A stretch of DNA of 64,000 nt from Mesorhizobium ciceri WSM4083 (GCF_000519305.1 NZ_JAFG01000004.1:558001-622000), one strand, 5' to 3'. Numbered from the stretch's first letter, positions 19,345 through 29,024 are shown. Notes: generated by a model from the sequence alone, not told the origin. Numbers and translations: made by a program.

Positions 19345-20283
19345 TCAGGTCCGAGGCTTGAGACTGTCGCGGCCACTGTCGACGTAAGGCGCCCAGAAAT
19401 CCACCGACTCGCGGATCATCTCGATAACCTGATGGTCGACTGGTTCCCTCTCCCTGAAGGAAAGTTCAAGGCAAATTTCGTTGTCGGTTCCGCCGCCTTG
19501 CCGAACCGCGTCCAGCAACTTCTGCGGCACTATGCGGCCGTCCTTGTTGTAGGCTGATGTGAACGGCCAGTGGCCGCCCTTGTTCATGGAGGACTGCTTG
19601 ATGTGAATGATGGGCGATTGCAATGGAAACGCTTTCGCCCAAGCGTAGGGATCGGTATCAGCAGGGTTGGGCGAGGTGACGTCGCCATGGTCGATATCCA
19701 CCATCATCTTCATCGGGATGGGCAGCTTCGCCGCATCGATGGCGCCCTGCAGCGTGGCGCAGCTTTCGATTGTGTGGCCAAACTCGCGGCCCACCGACAT
19801 CGGCTCCCAGAACAGGTATGTCAGGCCCGCCGCCCTGGCGTGTTCGGCCACTTCGCGCCAGCATTCGAGCGCGATATCGAGCAGTGCCGCCCGCCGTTGC
19901 GGATCGTCAAAGTCCTTGTGGGTGAAGATGGCGAACTGCGTGCCCATGCCTGACGCGCCAAGTTCGGCGGAAATGTCGGCAAACGTCTTGAACCAGTCGA
20001 CATAGTAGCACCGGACATCGGCATCCGGATGGCCGAAATGGTTGAGCCGGCCATAGGGTCCGGTCATGCCGGAGGTGATCCTGACACCGGTCCGCGCCAA
20101 GGCGCTGTTGAACCGGCGCAGAAATTTGGCAATCGTCGCCGCCGGCCAGCCCGGATTGACGAATTCATGCGTCAGCTGCACGTCGCGGATACCGATGCCA
20201 TAGGCAATCGCGTCGATCAAATCGTCCGGATCGGCGAAGCGATTGACCAGCGGATTGGTGTTGAGGGAAAGCGTGAAGGCCAT
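19345..20283 (-). CDS. eryC: Erythrulose-1-phosphate 3-epimerase (tetrulose-phosphate racemase), EryC
   Basis: 312 residues of the xylose-isomerase-like TIM-barrel (AP_endonuc_2) superfamily. Metal-ligand segments are visible: TYLFWEPMSVGREFGHT with Glu, MMVDIDHGD, and IIHIKQSS, plus a late CLELSFRE Glu. EryC was long called a dehydrogenase, but Brucella EryC was shown to epimerise the product of EryB (D-erythrulose 1-phosphate / L-3-tetrulose 4-phosphate) to its L-erythrulose 1-phosphate isomer. The gene overlaps eryB by TGATG and precedes eryH. Length agrees with Brucella EryC (about 309). Confidence in the family is high. Confidence 0.88.
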   Translation of the reverse strand: MAFTLSLNTNPLVNRFADPDDLIDAIAYGIGIRDVQLTHEFVNPGWPAATIAKFLRRFNSALARTGVRITSGMTGPYGRLNHFGHPDADVRCYYVDWFKTFADISAELGASGMGTQFAIFTHKDFDDPQRRAALLDIALECWREVAEHARAAGLTYLFWEPMSVGREFGHTIESCATLQGAIDAAKLPIPMKMMVDIDHGDVTSPNPADTDPYAWAKAFPLQSPIIHIKQSSMNKGGHWPFTSAYNKDGRIVPQKLLDAVRQGGGTDNEICLELSFREREPVDHQVIEMIRESVDFWAPYVDSGRDSLKPRT

Positions 20284-21800
20284 CAGTCTGCCGTCGCCAT
20301 GATGTTATCGAACCAGTCTTCGAATGCTTTCCGCTCGGCCGCATTGAGATGCAGGCCATGTTTGGTGCGGCGTTCCAGAATATCGGCTGATGTGCCGGCC
20401 CATTCGGTCTCGGCCAGGAACCTTGCCTCCCGCTCATACAGGTCGGCACCGAAGCGGCGGCCGAGATCCGCCTCGCGCTGTGCGCCGGCGAGCAATTGCC
20501 TGGCACGGGTGCCGTAGCTTCGAGCGTAGTGCTTCACCAGCGACGGGCTGAGCCATGAAAACTCGGAATGCAGATCGCTCAGGAACTGCTCGAAGTCCGC
20601 ATTGGGCAGGTCGCCTCCCGGCAAGGGAATTTTGGCGGTCCAGGCTTTCTTCATCGCCGGAAAGAACGGCTGGATCTTTTCCAGCGCGTGTTCCGACAGC
20701 TTGCGGAAGGTGGTGATCTTGCCGCCGAACACCGAAAGCAGCGGCGCGTTGCCATTGGAGGCATCGAGTTCGAAAATATAGTCGCGCGTAACCGCGCTTG
20801 GATTGTCGGCATTGTCGTCATAGAGCGGACGCACGCCCGAGAAGCTGTAGACCACGTCCTGTGGCGTCAGCTGCCGCTTGAAATAGCGATTGACCACCTT
20901 GATCAGGTAGTCGACTTCGCTGGCCTCGGCGACCACTTCCTCGGGCCTGCCTTCATAGGGAATGTCGGTCGTGCCAATCAGCGCCAGATCGTTCTCGTAC
21001 GGGTTGACGAAGATCACCCGCTTGTCGTTGTTCTGGATGAGATAGGCCTGCCGCCCCTCCCAGAATTTGGGCACGACGATATGGCTACCCTTTACAAGCC
21101 GAACATTGCGCGTCGAATTCTGCCCGGCGACGCGGCTGACAATGTCGTTGACCCAGGGGCCTGCCGCGTTGACCAGCGCCCGCGCCCGGACCTTCGTCAC
21201 CGCACCCGTGCGACCATCCTGCATGTCGATCGACCACAGTCCGCTTTCGCGGCGGGCCGCGACACAGGCGGTGCGCGTGAGCACTCTGGCACCGCGCTGC
21301 CTGGCGTCCAGGGCGTTGAGCAGCACCAGGCGCGCATCGTCGACCCAGCAGTCGGAATATTCGAAACCGCGCCTGAATTCGTCCTTGATCGGCGCCCCTT
21401 CCGGCGCAGTCCTGAGGTTCAGTGTTCTTGTCCCCGGCAAGCGTTTGCGGCCACCAAGGTGATCGTAGAGAAACAGTCCGAGCCGGACCAGCCATGCCGG
21501 CCTGTCTTGCGGGCTGTGCGGAAGAACGAAGCGCATCGGCCAGATGATATGCGGCGCCGCCTCGAGCAGCACCTCGCGTTCGATCAGCGCTTCGCGAACC
21601 AGCCGGAATTCATAATATTCGAGGTAGCGCAGGCCGCCGTGCACCAGCTTGCCGGAGCGCGAACTGGTGCCTTGCGCGAGGTCGTCCTTTTCGCACAGGA
21701 TGACGGACAGTCCGCGACCTGCCGCGTCACGCGCTATGCCGGCCCCATTGACGCCGCCGCCGATCACGAAGAGATCGACGACATCTGTTGTATTGCTCAA
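20283..21800 (-). CDS. eryB: Erythritol-phosphate dehydrogenase (GlpD-like FAD enzyme)
   Basis: 505 residues from the preferred TTG start at 21800, which overlaps the eryA stop as TTGA and has AGGAGC upstream. The longer frame to 21836 would run into eryA. FAD-binding GGGVNGAGIARDAAGRGLSV sits at residues 14-33, then SSRSGKLVHGGLRYLEYYEFRLV, a hallmark of GlpD-type dehydrogenases. It oxidises L-erythritol 4-phosphate to the tetrulose phosphate, passing electrons to the quinone pool as GlpD does. I recall Brucella EryB as nearly the same in the segment APHIIWPMRFVLPHSPQDRP. Length fits the family. Confidence 0.9.
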   Translation of the reverse strand: MSNTTDVVDLFVIGGGVNGAGIARDAAGRGLSVILCEKDDLAQGTSSRSGKLVHGGLRYLEYYEFRLVREALIEREVLLEAAPHIIWPMRFVLPHSPQDRPAWLVRLGLFLYDHLGGRKRLPGTRTLNLRTAPEGAPIKDEFRRGFEYSDCWVDDARLVLLNALDARQRGARVLTRTACVAARRESGLWSIDMQDGRTGAVTKVRARALVNAAGPWVNDIVSRVAGQNSTRNVRLVKGSHIVVPKFWEGRQAYLIQNNDKRVIFVNPYENDLALIGTTDIPYEGRPEEVVAEASEVDYLIKVVNRYFKRQLTPQDVVYSFSGVRPLYDDNADNPSAVTRDYIFELDASNGNAPLLSVFGGKITTFRKLSEHALEKIQPFFPAMKKAWTAKIPLPGGDLPNADFEQFLSDLHSEFSWLSPSLVKHYARSYGTRARQLLAGAQREADLGRRFGADLYEREARFLAETEWAGTSADILERRTKHGLHLNAAERKAFEDWFDNIMATAD

Positions 21801-23356
21801 GATCTTGCTCCTGTGCGGTGCGCCATGCCCTTCCACACCGGCCGAAGCGCCTGACGCGCTGCAACGAAGGAAGGGAAGAGCGCATCGTAGGTTTGCGAAA
21901 GCGCCTCGTCATAGGCATCGCAGTCGCCGAGAAGCGGTGTCACCCACTCGGCCGCGCAGTCTTCCATCGAGCCATAGACGCCGAGGCCGACGGCGGCCAT
22001 CATCGCGGCACCCGCCGCGCCGGCTTCCTGGCGACTGCTCGTGCGCACCTGCGCCCGGGTCGCCGCCGCGATGATGCGGCGCAGCGACGGGCTGCGCGCG
22101 GCGCCGCCCGACAGGCGAATCTCGCTCGGCACCGCGCCCATCGCCTGGTAGCAATCACGCGCCGCGAAGGCCAACCCTTCGAGGACGCCGCGCGCCAGAT
22201 CGCCAAAGCCATGCTTGACCGAAAGGCCGATGAAGCCAGCGCGTGCATCGGGGTCGACGAACGGTCCTCTTTCACCGGCCAGCGATATGTAGGGTTGGTA
22301 GATCAACGAACCAGGCTCCGATGCTTCCACCCAAGCGTCGAGGGCCTTCAGCAACTCGTCATGAGAAGGCTTGCTGCCAGCCGTGGCGAGCACGTCGCGC
22401 GCAAGGCCAAGCACCCAGTCTATGTTGAGCGTCGCCGCCATGTTGGATTGCAATTGTGCAAAGGCGCCCGGAATAGGCATGGCGATCGTGTAGCCGGAGC
22501 CATCGTCGTTCAGCACGACATCGTAGGGAGTGGCTGCGAAGCGTGTGTGTATGCCGGTCGAGCCGATGACGGTGCAGCCGACATTGCCCGAGGGATCATA
22601 GAGGCCGGCTCCGAGCGCTGTCATGACCATGTCGACGTAACCCAGCACCACCGGCGTGCCCTCGAGCAGGCCGGTCTCTGCCGCCGCTGATCGCGACAGC
22701 GGATGATGGTCGGTGGTACCTTCGAGCATGGGAGGCAACAGGCGGCGATGCGTCGTCAGATCCAGGATGTCGAGGGCTTCGTCGGAATAGGTGCGCGACC
22801 GAAAATCGCCGAAGGTGAAGGTACCCTCGGAGGGATCCGTGGCGCGTTCGTCCGTCATCTTGAAGTAGAGCCAATCCTTGCAATGCAGTGCCGTCGCCGC
22901 GCGCTCCAGCATGTCGGGATGGTTCTTTTTCATGAAGGCAAGCTGGGCGCCTTGCTGGCAGGAATTCAGCCCCGTGCCGGTCAGCTCGAACCGCCTGCGA
23001 TCCCGGGGGTCGGCGCGCATCTCGTCCACCAGATGTCCGGCGCGGGCATCGAGCCACAGCCAGGCGCGCGAGACAGGCAAGCCGTCGCCATCGATCAGCC
23101 AGGTTCCGTCGCCCTGCCCGGTGGTGGCCACCGCCGCGGTTCGTCGCGCGAGGTCGGGAACCTTGGCCGCGAGATCGCGAACGGTCTGCGTCATGTCGCG
23201 CCAGGTCTGGTCGAGGTCCTGCTCGGCGCCGCCGCCTTCCAGCGTGACGAAGCTGTTGGGCACCGACGTCATGGCGAGCTGCCGCCCGGACAGGTCGAAA
23301 GCGATCGATTTGATCACCGACGTTCCCGCGTCGATGCCGATCAGCAGGTCTTTCAT
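21797..23356 (-). CDS. eryA: Erythritol kinase (FGGY family)
   Basis: 519 residues, the length of Brucella EryA. FGGY features: N-terminal ATPase motif LLIGIDAGTSVIKSIAFD, TGQGDGTWLID near residue 75, CQQGAQLAFM, a substrate/ATP region GSTGIHTRF, and C-terminal IRLSGGAARSPSLRRII. The pattern TGQGDGTWL, LHCKDWLY and ATDPSE strongly resembles EryA rather than glycerol or xylulose kinase. It phosphorylates erythritol to L-erythritol 4-phosphate in the cytosol. The eryB start overlaps its stop. It follows the binding-protein gene after 96 bases that contain a small hairpin, in line with lower expression than the receptor. Confidence 0.92.
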   Translation of the reverse strand: MKDLLIGIDAGTSVIKSIAFDLSGRQLAMTSVPNSFVTLEGGGAEQDLDQTWRDMTQTVRDLAAKVPDLARRTAAVATTGQGDGTWLIDGDGLPVSRAWLWLDARAGHLVDEMRADPRDRRRFELTGTGLNSCQQGAQLAFMKKNHPDMLERAATALHCKDWLYFKMTDERATDPSEGTFTFGDFRSRTYSDEALDILDLTTHRRLLPPMLEGTTDHHPLSRSAAAETGLLEGTPVVLGYVDMVMTALGAGLYDPSGNVGCTVIGSTGIHTRFAATPYDVVLNDDGSGYTIAMPIPGAFAQLQSNMAATLNIDWVLGLARDVLATAGSKPSHDELLKALDAWVEASEPGSLIYQPYISLAGERGPFVDPDARAGFIGLSVKHGFGDLARGVLEGLAFAARDCYQAMGAVPSEIRLSGGAARSPSLRRIIAAATRAQVRTSSRQEAGAAGAAMMAAVGLGVYGSMEDCAAEWVTPLLGDCDAYDEALSQTYDALFPSFVAARQALRPVWKGMAHRTGARS

Positions 23357-23422
23357 GCCGCAAATTCCGGTTGGTTGCGAAGGCAGTTCACGAGGGCAGT
23401 CGTTTCGTAGAAGAGGCAGGGA

Positions 23423-23438
23423 GTGTCCGCAAGGACAC
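23423..23438 (-). terminator. Small hairpin between binding protein and eryA
   Basis: GTGTCC (23423-23428) and GGACAC (23433-23438) form a six-base stem with a GCAA tetraloop on the plus strand, and an equivalent stem on the transcribed minus strand. It lies 15 bases after the binding-protein stop. It probably tunes differential expression rather than ending transcription. Confidence 0.4.
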
Positions 23439-23452
23439 CCCCTGTACAGGTA

Positions 23453-24394
23453 TTACTCAGACAGCACGAAGGGTGCCGTGTACTTGTCGACATTGTCCTT
23501 GGTGATGAGAAGGCAATCGAACAGCTGCTTCTCGGTCGCCGCACCGGTGGCACCCGTCTTGATGAACGAGTCCGCCTGCTGCACGGCCTTGGCCGAGAAG
23601 ATGGCGACCGGCTGAAGCACGGTGTACTGCAGTTCGCCGGACTTGATCGCCGCAACCGCATCCGGGGAGCCGTCGAAGCCGCCGACCTTGATGCCGGCGA
23701 GCTTGCCCGCTTCCTTGAGCGCCGCAACCGCGCCGAGAGCCATTTCGTCATTGCCGCTGATCACGGCAATGATGTCGGGATTGGCCTGCAGCATGCTCTG
23801 CATCTTGTCGTGGCCCTGGGTACGATCCCAGTTGGCGACCTGCGAAGCAGCCTTTTCGAGATCCGGGTACTGGCTCAGCACGGTCGCGTAACCATTCGAG
23901 CGCGTGGCGGCGTTGTTGTCCGACGGGGCGCCGAGCAGTTCGACATATTTGCCCTTTTCACCGACCGCCTGCACCCACTGCTGGGCACCGAGAGCAGCGC
24001 CTTGCGCGTTGTTGGAGACGAGTTGCCCCTTGGCGAGGCCTTCCTGGTTGATCTCGGCATTGACGAGGAACACCGGGATGTTGGCGGCAATCGCCTTCTT
24101 CACCGCGCCGACCGAACCGTCGGCGTTGGCCGGGTCAAGGATGATCGCCACCGACTTGTTGGTGATGGCGGTGTCGATCAAATTGCTTTCGGTATTGGTG
24201 TCGCCCTTGTGGGCGCCGACATTGGCCGTGTAGCCAAGCTTCTCGGCCTCGGCCTTGGCAACGTTGCCCTCGGTCAGCCAGTAGGGGTTGGCCGGATCGT
24301 TGACGATGATCGAGATTAGGCCCGCGGCTGATGCAGCGGCCGTGAACCCGACGACCATCGCGGCGGCGAGCAGACTTTTCAGCATGGTTTTCAT
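23453..24394 (-). CDS. Sugar/polyol ABC transporter substrate-binding protein, candidate erythritol receptor
   Basis: 313 residues from the ATG at 24394, which has GGAGG seven bases upstream; an earlier ATG two codons before is too close to that site. Signal peptide KTMLKSLLAAAMVVGFTAAA with cleavage near ASA-AG. The mature protein is a ribose-type receptor (ISIIVNDPANPYWLTEG; VISGNDEMALGAVAAL; GGFDGSPDAVAAI). It is the paralogue of the region-1 receptor at 5568-6509, but in this operon it comes after the permease. Linked to eryABC, so erythritol is the likely ligand. Confidence 0.87.
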   Translation of the reverse strand: MKTMLKSLLAAAMVVGFTAAASAAGLISIIVNDPANPYWLTEGNVAKAEAEKLGYTANVGAHKGDTNTESNLIDTAITNKSVAIILDPANADGSVGAVKKAIAANIPVFLVNAEINQEGLAKGQLVSNNAQGAALGAQQWVQAVGEKGKYVELLGAPSDNNAATRSNGYATVLSQYPDLEKAASQVANWDRTQGHDKMQSMLQANPDIIAVISGNDEMALGAVAALKEAGKLAGIKVGGFDGSPDAVAAIKSGELQYTVLQPVAIFSAKAVQQADSFIKTGATGAATEKQLFDCLLITKDNVDKYTAPFVLSE

Positions 24395-24432
24395 GTACAT
24401 TCCTCCAATGATTACGCGGTGTTGCTGCCAGT

Positions 24433-25566
24433 TCACCTGGCAGTCTTCCCTTGGGCAGGATTGGCCGGTTCGGCCTTCCCCCGTTTCTGAGAAGTCGGTT
24501 GGCCACCTGTCGCGCTTGGGAGCTTGCTGCGGCGGCGATACTGAACGGCGTTGAGCAGCACCGCGAGCACGATGACCGCGCCCGTGAACACTGTCTGCCA
24601 GTAGGATGAGATGCCGATGATCACCAGACCGTCGGACAGGAAGCCGATGACGAAGGCCCCGAGCAGGGTTCCGCGAATGTTGCCGCGCCCACCGGTCAGT
24701 GCCGCGCCGCCGATGACGACGGCCGCGATGGCCGTCAGTTCGTAGGTGGTGCCGGCGGTCGGCCCAGCCGACGTCAACTGCGAGGACAGAATCAGGCCGG
24801 CGATGGCGGCACAGATGCCTGACAGCACATAGACGGAAATCTGCACCGTCTTGACTGGAACGCCGGACAGTTCGGCCGCGCGTTCATTGCCGCCCGAGGC
24901 ATAGAGCCAGCGCCCGAAAGCGGTGCGATTCAGGACGATGCTGCCGATCAGCGCGATGACCACGAGAACCACGACACCGGTCGGCACGCCGAACAGGCGG
25001 TTGAAGCCAAGCGCATCGAAGCCGGTGTTTCCAAGCTCCGGTTTGCCGCCGAGATTGTTGTAGGTCAGACCGCTGGTCATAAGCAGCGCCAGGCCGCGTG
25101 CCATGTACATGACGCCGAGCGTGGCCACGAACGCCGGAACCTTGAAGCGCGCGATGAGCACGCCGTTGATCAGCCCGACGACGGCGCCCAGCATGCAGGC
25201 CAGCACCGCGACCACCCAGACCGGCGGGTAGAGGACGACGCCCAGCCAGGTCAGCGTCACCCCTTGCATCAGGAAGCCGGCAACGACGCCGGCCAAGCCC
25301 AACGTCGATCCCACCGACAGATCGATGCCACCATTGAGGATGACGAGCAGCATGCCGATCGCGAGGATTCCGAAGATGGCGACATGCGAGGCCATGGTCA
25401 GGAAATTCGCCACCGAGAGATAGTAGGGCGACAGGATCGAAAACACGACGATGATGACGATCAGGGCAAAGAAGGCCCGGCCCTCGAGCAGCAGCTTGGC
25501 GAGATCGAAGCCTTCGCCGCCCGCGCTTGGGCTGGACTGTTTTCTGGCCTGGCTGACGTCGGTCAT
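24433..25566 (-). CDS. Sugar/polyol ABC transporter permease, candidate erythritol transporter
   Basis: 377 residues with about nine hydrophobic helices, beginning after a hydrophilic N-terminal extension of about 30 residues. The permease signature reads LLVILNGGIDLSVGSTLGLAG, and a late AVVIGGAALTGGRGNIRGTLL is the coupling region. The C-terminus (about 350-377) is basic and polar. It lies between ATPase and receptor genes of the erythritol operon and is paralogous to the permease at 8795-9859. Confidence 0.9.
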   Translation of the reverse strand: MTDVSQARKQSSPSAGGEGFDLAKLLLEGRAFFALIVIIVVFSILSPYYLSVANFLTMASHVAIFGILAIGMLLVILNGGIDLSVGSTLGLAGVVAGFLMQGVTLTWLGVVLYPPVWVVAVLACMLGAVVGLINGVLIARFKVPAFVATLGVMYMARGLALLMTSGLTYNNLGGKPELGNTGFDALGFNRLFGVPTGVVVLVVIALIGSIVLNRTAFGRWLYASGGNERAAELSGVPVKTVQISVYVLSGICAAIAGLILSSQLTSAGPTAGTTYELTAIAAVVIGGAALTGGRGNIRGTLLGAFVIGFLSDGLVIIGISSYWQTVFTGAVIVLAVLLNAVQYRRRSKLPSATGGQPTSQKRGKAEPANPAQGKTAR

Positions 25567-25592
25567 TGGTCTGGGCTCCGAAATTCTGGTGA

Positions 25593-27134
25593 TCAGGCGA
25601 CCACGGCTTCGCCGGAGGCGGCCATGATCTGCTCTTTGGTGGCGTTGGCGCCGAATTCAGCTGAAATCCTGCCACGCCGCATGACGACGATGCGGTGGGC
25701 AATGCTGAGGCATTCGTTGACCTCCGAGGTCGAGAAGACGACCGCAAGCCCTTGCGCGGCGCGTTCGCTCAGCAAGCGGAAGACTTCGGCCTTGGCGCCG
25801 ACATCGATGCCGCGGCTCGGCTCGTCGAGAAGGATGACCTTGGGGTTGGTCGTCAGCATCTTGCCGATGACGACCTTCTGCTGATTACCGCCAGACAGCG
25901 ATCCGATCATGGCGTTGCCGCCAGCGGTCTTGACGGTCACCTTGCGGATCGAGTCTTCGACCAATTCACGCTCCCTGGAACGGGACAGAAACAGCCCCCT
26001 GGCGAACTCTTCGATGCTGGCAAGCGAGAGATTGCGGCCGACGGTCATCGTTTGCACCAGCCCGTCGCGCTGGCGGTCCTCGGGGACCAGCACAAGCCCT
26101 CTGGAGATGCGCTGGGCAATGCTCAATCCCGACACATCCTCGCCTTCCAGCAGCGCGCGGCCGCCCGCCATCGGCACCCGTCCGGCGACGGCCTCCAGCA
26201 ATTCCGTGCGCCCAGCGCCCATCAGCCCATAGATGCAGACGATCTCGCCGGCCCTGACGTCCAGCGACAGGTGATCGACGACGGAATAGCCTGAGCCCGA
26301 AGTGTCAACGACACTCACATCCTCGATCGACAGGGCGACCTCGCCGAACTCATGACCGGTCGGCGGCGAGCCGAGATCGAAATTCTCGCCAACCATGTTG
26401 CGCACGATCCACTCGAGGTCGATGTCCCTGGCTTCGGCCGTCGCCGTTATCGCGCCGTCGCGCAGGACAACGGCATAGTCGGTGATCTGCAGCGCCTCTT
26501 CGAGGTGATGTGAAATGTAGACGATGGAGACGCCGCGGCTGGTCAGATCGCGGATCACCTTGAACAGAACTTCCACCTCGGTTGCACTGAGCGCGGAGGT
26601 CGGCTCGTCCATGATGAGGATGCGAGAATCGACCGACAGCGCGCGCGCGATCTCGACGATCTGCTGTTGGCCCAGGCGCAAATCCTCGACCAGGGTCATC
26701 GGATCGATGTCCTCTTCGAGATCGGCCATCAGCGCGCGGGCCTGGCGCTGCTCCTCGGCGAAGTCGAGGCCGGTCCTGGTGCGCAGTTCGCGGCCCATGA
26801 AGATGTTGTCGCGAACGCTCAAATTCGGCGCCAGGCTGAGTTCCTGGTGGATGATCGAGATGCCGCGATCGCGCGCGTCCGAGGATGAGGAAAAGCTGAC
26901 GAGATTGCCGTCGAGCACGATGTCGCCGGACGTCGGCGTGACGACGCCGGACAGGATCTTCATCAGCGTCGACTTGCCGGCGCCGTTCTCGCCGAACAGC
27001 GTCGTGACCTTGCCGCGATGGATGTCGAAATTGACGCCCTTGAGCGCATGGACGCCGCCATACGACATGACGATATTGCGCGCCGAAAGCACGGCGTCGC
27101 CAGTCGCGGGTCCGGTGTCGGCAGCCGGTTTCAT
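25593..27134 (-). CDS. Sugar/polyol ABC transporter ATP-binding protein, candidate erythritol transporter
   Basis: 513 residues from the ATG at 27134, which overlaps the DUF2291 stop as ATGA. The continuous frame much farther upstream is only the antisense/out-of-frame shadow of the DUF2291 gene. Domain 1 has Walker A FGENGAGKSTL, signature region LRLGQQQIVEIARAL and Walker B LIMDEPTSALS; domain 2 has GLMGAGRTELLEA, SLSGGNQQKVVIGKML and LLDEPSRGIDVG, both essentially intact. It energises the erythritol-type importer. Confidence 0.92.
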   Translation of the reverse strand: MKPAADTGPATGDAVLSARNIVMSYGGVHALKGVNFDIHRGKVTTLFGENGAGKSTLMKILSGVVTPTSGDIVLDGNLVSFSSSSDARDRGISIIHQELSLAPNLSVRDNIFMGRELRTRTGLDFAEEQRQARALMADLEEDIDPMTLVEDLRLGQQQIVEIARALSVDSRILIMDEPTSALSATEVEVLFKVIRDLTSRGVSIVYISHHLEEALQITDYAVVLRDGAITATAEARDIDLEWIVRNMVGENFDLGSPPTGHEFGEVALSIEDVSVVDTSGSGYSVVDHLSLDVRAGEIVCIYGLMGAGRTELLEAVAGRVPMAGGRALLEGEDVSGLSIAQRISRGLVLVPEDRQRDGLVQTMTVGRNLSLASIEEFARGLFLSRSRERELVEDSIRKVTVKTAGGNAMIGSLSGGNQQKVVIGKMLTTNPKVILLDEPSRGIDVGAKAEVFRLLSERAAQGLAVVFSTSEVNECLSIAHRIVVMRRGRISAEFGANATKEQIMAASGEAVVA

Positions 27135-27787
27135 TTGACGTCGAGCCTCACGGGGGTGACGAGCCAGCTCTTCGGGTTGACCAGCTTGAACGCGCCGACC
27201 ACCGATATGGTCTTGCCGGTCAAGGCGCTGGTGTCGAGCTTTGCAAGAACTTCCTTCTTCATCTCGTTGTTCAACGCCGAACCGGCGTCCTGGTACTCGA
27301 TCTGGTTGGTGAACTGGCCGAATGTGATCTTGCCGGTGGCGTCGCGAAGCTCGGTGCCGTTGATCGCCGGTCCCGTTTGCACGCGGATCATCAGCGTGTC
27401 CGGCACGCCTTCGACGGCGACCTTGTAGATGCCGGATTTTCCTTCGCCGACGACACCGGTGAACTTGACCGAGATGACCGGTCCGACGCCCGCCGGCACG
27501 CCATATTCCTTTTCCGCGGTTGCCCTGTCCTTGGCGATCGCCGTGGCCACCGTTGCCGCGTCTGCGGCACGCGCATCGACATCGGCCTGCACCTTGGGAA
27601 ATTCCGACTTGCCGTAGTCGGCGGCGGAAAAGACGGCGCTGCGGACATCGCCGGCGGAGCCGATCCTGACCACCTTGGTGTCGAGCGCCATGGCGCCGAG
27701 CAGGACGACAACCGCGGCGCCGGCAAGTGCCCGACGCAGGCCGGGCGAGGCCGGTCTGGCCGATGCGCTGGCGGCCTTCGCGCTCAT
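27131..27787 (-). CDS. DUF2291-family protein of the erythritol-type ABC transporter
   Basis: 218 residues with one N-terminal membrane helix (ALAGAAVVVLLGAMALDTKVV, about residues 20-40) and no lipobox, unlike the region-1 paralogue. The C-terminal half has the family pattern GPAINGTELRDATGKITFG followed by FTNQIEYQDAGSALNNEM. The predicted topology is a single-pass anchor with a periplasmic domain. Its role in transport is unknown, yet it sits directly before the ATPase gene in both transporter operons of the window. It follows the regulator gene after 33 bases. Confidence 0.78.
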   Translation of the reverse strand: MSAKAASASARPASPGLRRALAGAAVVVLLGAMALDTKVVRIGSAGDVRSAVFSAADYGKSEFPKVQADVDARAADAATVATAIAKDRATAEKEYGVPAGVGPVISVKFTGVVGEGKSGIYKVAVEGVPDTLMIRVQTGPAINGTELRDATGKITFGQFTNQIEYQDAGSALNNEMKKEVLAKLDTSALTGKTISVVGAFKLVNPKSWLVTPVRLDVK

Positions 27788-27820
27788 GACGCAACCGCCA
27801 GCAAGGCTGATCCGCGCTTG

Positions 27821-28831
27821 TCACGCATTTGACGATCCTCCGTTCACATGGCGCTTCGCACCATTGGGTTTGTTCTGTTCGACAAGGGCACGAGCGGTGG
27901 ACTCGTCGGTGATCAGGCCGCTCAGATAACGGCTTTCGAGCACCGCCTTGATGGCACGCACTTTGATCTTGCCGCCGGCGACGGCGACGATCCTGCGGCC
28001 TTTCAACTGGTCCCGCGGAAGCGCCAGAATTCTTTCCGACAGCGCCGTTTCCACCGGGCGTCCCTTATCGTCGAAGAAGTGGGCAAGCAGCTCGCCGACG
28101 CCACCATCGCGTTTGACCTCATCGATTTCGGAATGTTCGATCATGCCGGTAGCGACCAGCGAAGCTTCCCGCTCGGCGGTCCCTATGCCGACGAACATCA
28201 GGTCGGACCGGCTTGCGAGGTCGAAGACATCGCTGATGCCGCGCTGGCCAAGCAGCACCTCACGGTCCTCGGCGGTGTTGGCGACGAAAGGCACCGGCAT
28301 CACATAGGCCTGCGCGCCGGTCCGTTCGGCCAGCCGATGCATGACGTCGTGCGGGTTGGCCGCGAATTTGCGCGTCACACCGCCAAGCAGCGAGACGAAA
28401 CGGATATGGGCAGCGGCGGTGCGCGTCAGATACTCGACGCTTGCGGCAAGGGTGCGGCCATGGCCGACGCCGATCAGCATGTCCTCGCCGCGATCGATCT
28501 CGCGCTTCAGAAACTGAGCGCCGGCGATGCCAAGGGCCTTCAGCGGTAGCTCGTCCTGATCGAGATCAGGAACGACCTCGCAGTAATCGAGCCCGTAAGC
28601 ATCGATCAGCCGCTGCTCGAGGTCGATGCATTCGCCGACGTCGCCGTCGATGATCACCCTGACAAGGCCATCCTGGGTGGCCCGCGTGATGAGCCGGTGC
28701 GCCTTGAGGCTGGTCAGGCCGAGCCGCTTGGCCACCTGGGCCTGCGTCAGACCCCCGGCATAGTGAAGCCAGGCCGCGCGGGTGGCGAGGCTGGACTCAT
28801 GATCGCGGTTAGCGGCTCCGCCGGATTCCAA
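27821..28831 (-). CDS. eryD: SorC-family (EryD-like) transcriptional regulator of the erythritol operon
   Basis: 336 residues from a TTG start at 28831 with an excellent GGGAGGAG site six bases upstream. An upstream TTG at 28873 gives a poorer leader. N-terminal HTH: GGLTQAQVAKRLGLTSLKAH, then a C-terminal sugar-binding domain of SorC/DeoR-C type (SLLGGVTRKFAANPHDVMHRLA; DLMFVGIGTAEREASLV; GRRIVAVAGGKIKVRAIKAV). EryD of Brucella is of this family and represses the ery genes until erythritol (or a derivative) binds. Here it heads the operon, suggesting autoregulation. Specific role inferred from position. Confidence 0.83.
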   Translation of the reverse strand: MESGGAANRDHESSLATRAAWLHYAGGLTQAQVAKRLGLTSLKAHRLITRATQDGLVRVIIDGDVGECIDLEQRLIDAYGLDYCEVVPDLDQDELPLKALGIAGAQFLKREIDRGEDMLIGVGHGRTLAASVEYLTRTAAAHIRFVSLLGGVTRKFAANPHDVMHRLAERTGAQAYVMPVPFVANTAEDREVLLGQRGISDVFDLASRSDLMFVGIGTAEREASLVATGMIEHSEIDEVKRDGGVGELLAHFFDDKGRPVETALSERILALPRDQLKGRRIVAVAGGKIKVRAIKAVLESRYLSGLITDESTARALVEQNKPNGAKRHVNGGSSNA

Positions 28832-28866
28832 GCCATCTCCTCCCTGAGATGATATTATTATCTTTG

Positions 28867-28884
28867 TGTGCAAAAATTTTCACA
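28867..28884. promoter_or_regulatory. Imperfect palindrome TGTG-N10-CACA upstream of eryD
   Basis: The 18 bases 28867-28884 match their reverse complement at 14 positions and lie 36 bases before the TTG start. A TTGACA sequence (minus strand, 28902-28897) is positioned so that the palindrome covers the expected -10 region, which itself is weak (AAATTT). The arrangement fits a SorC-type autoregulatory operator. No direct evidence. Confidence 0.45.
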
Positions 28885-29024
28885 TCCCTGCATCGCTGTC
28901 AATCCCTCGCCGGATTTGGCGCATGCACATACGGGGAATTCACAGGTCTCGACCTTCCCGAACGCCGGTCTGCCGGCATTTCGGCGGGCAACATCGACCT
29001 ATTAGGAGGTCCGCATGTCACCCG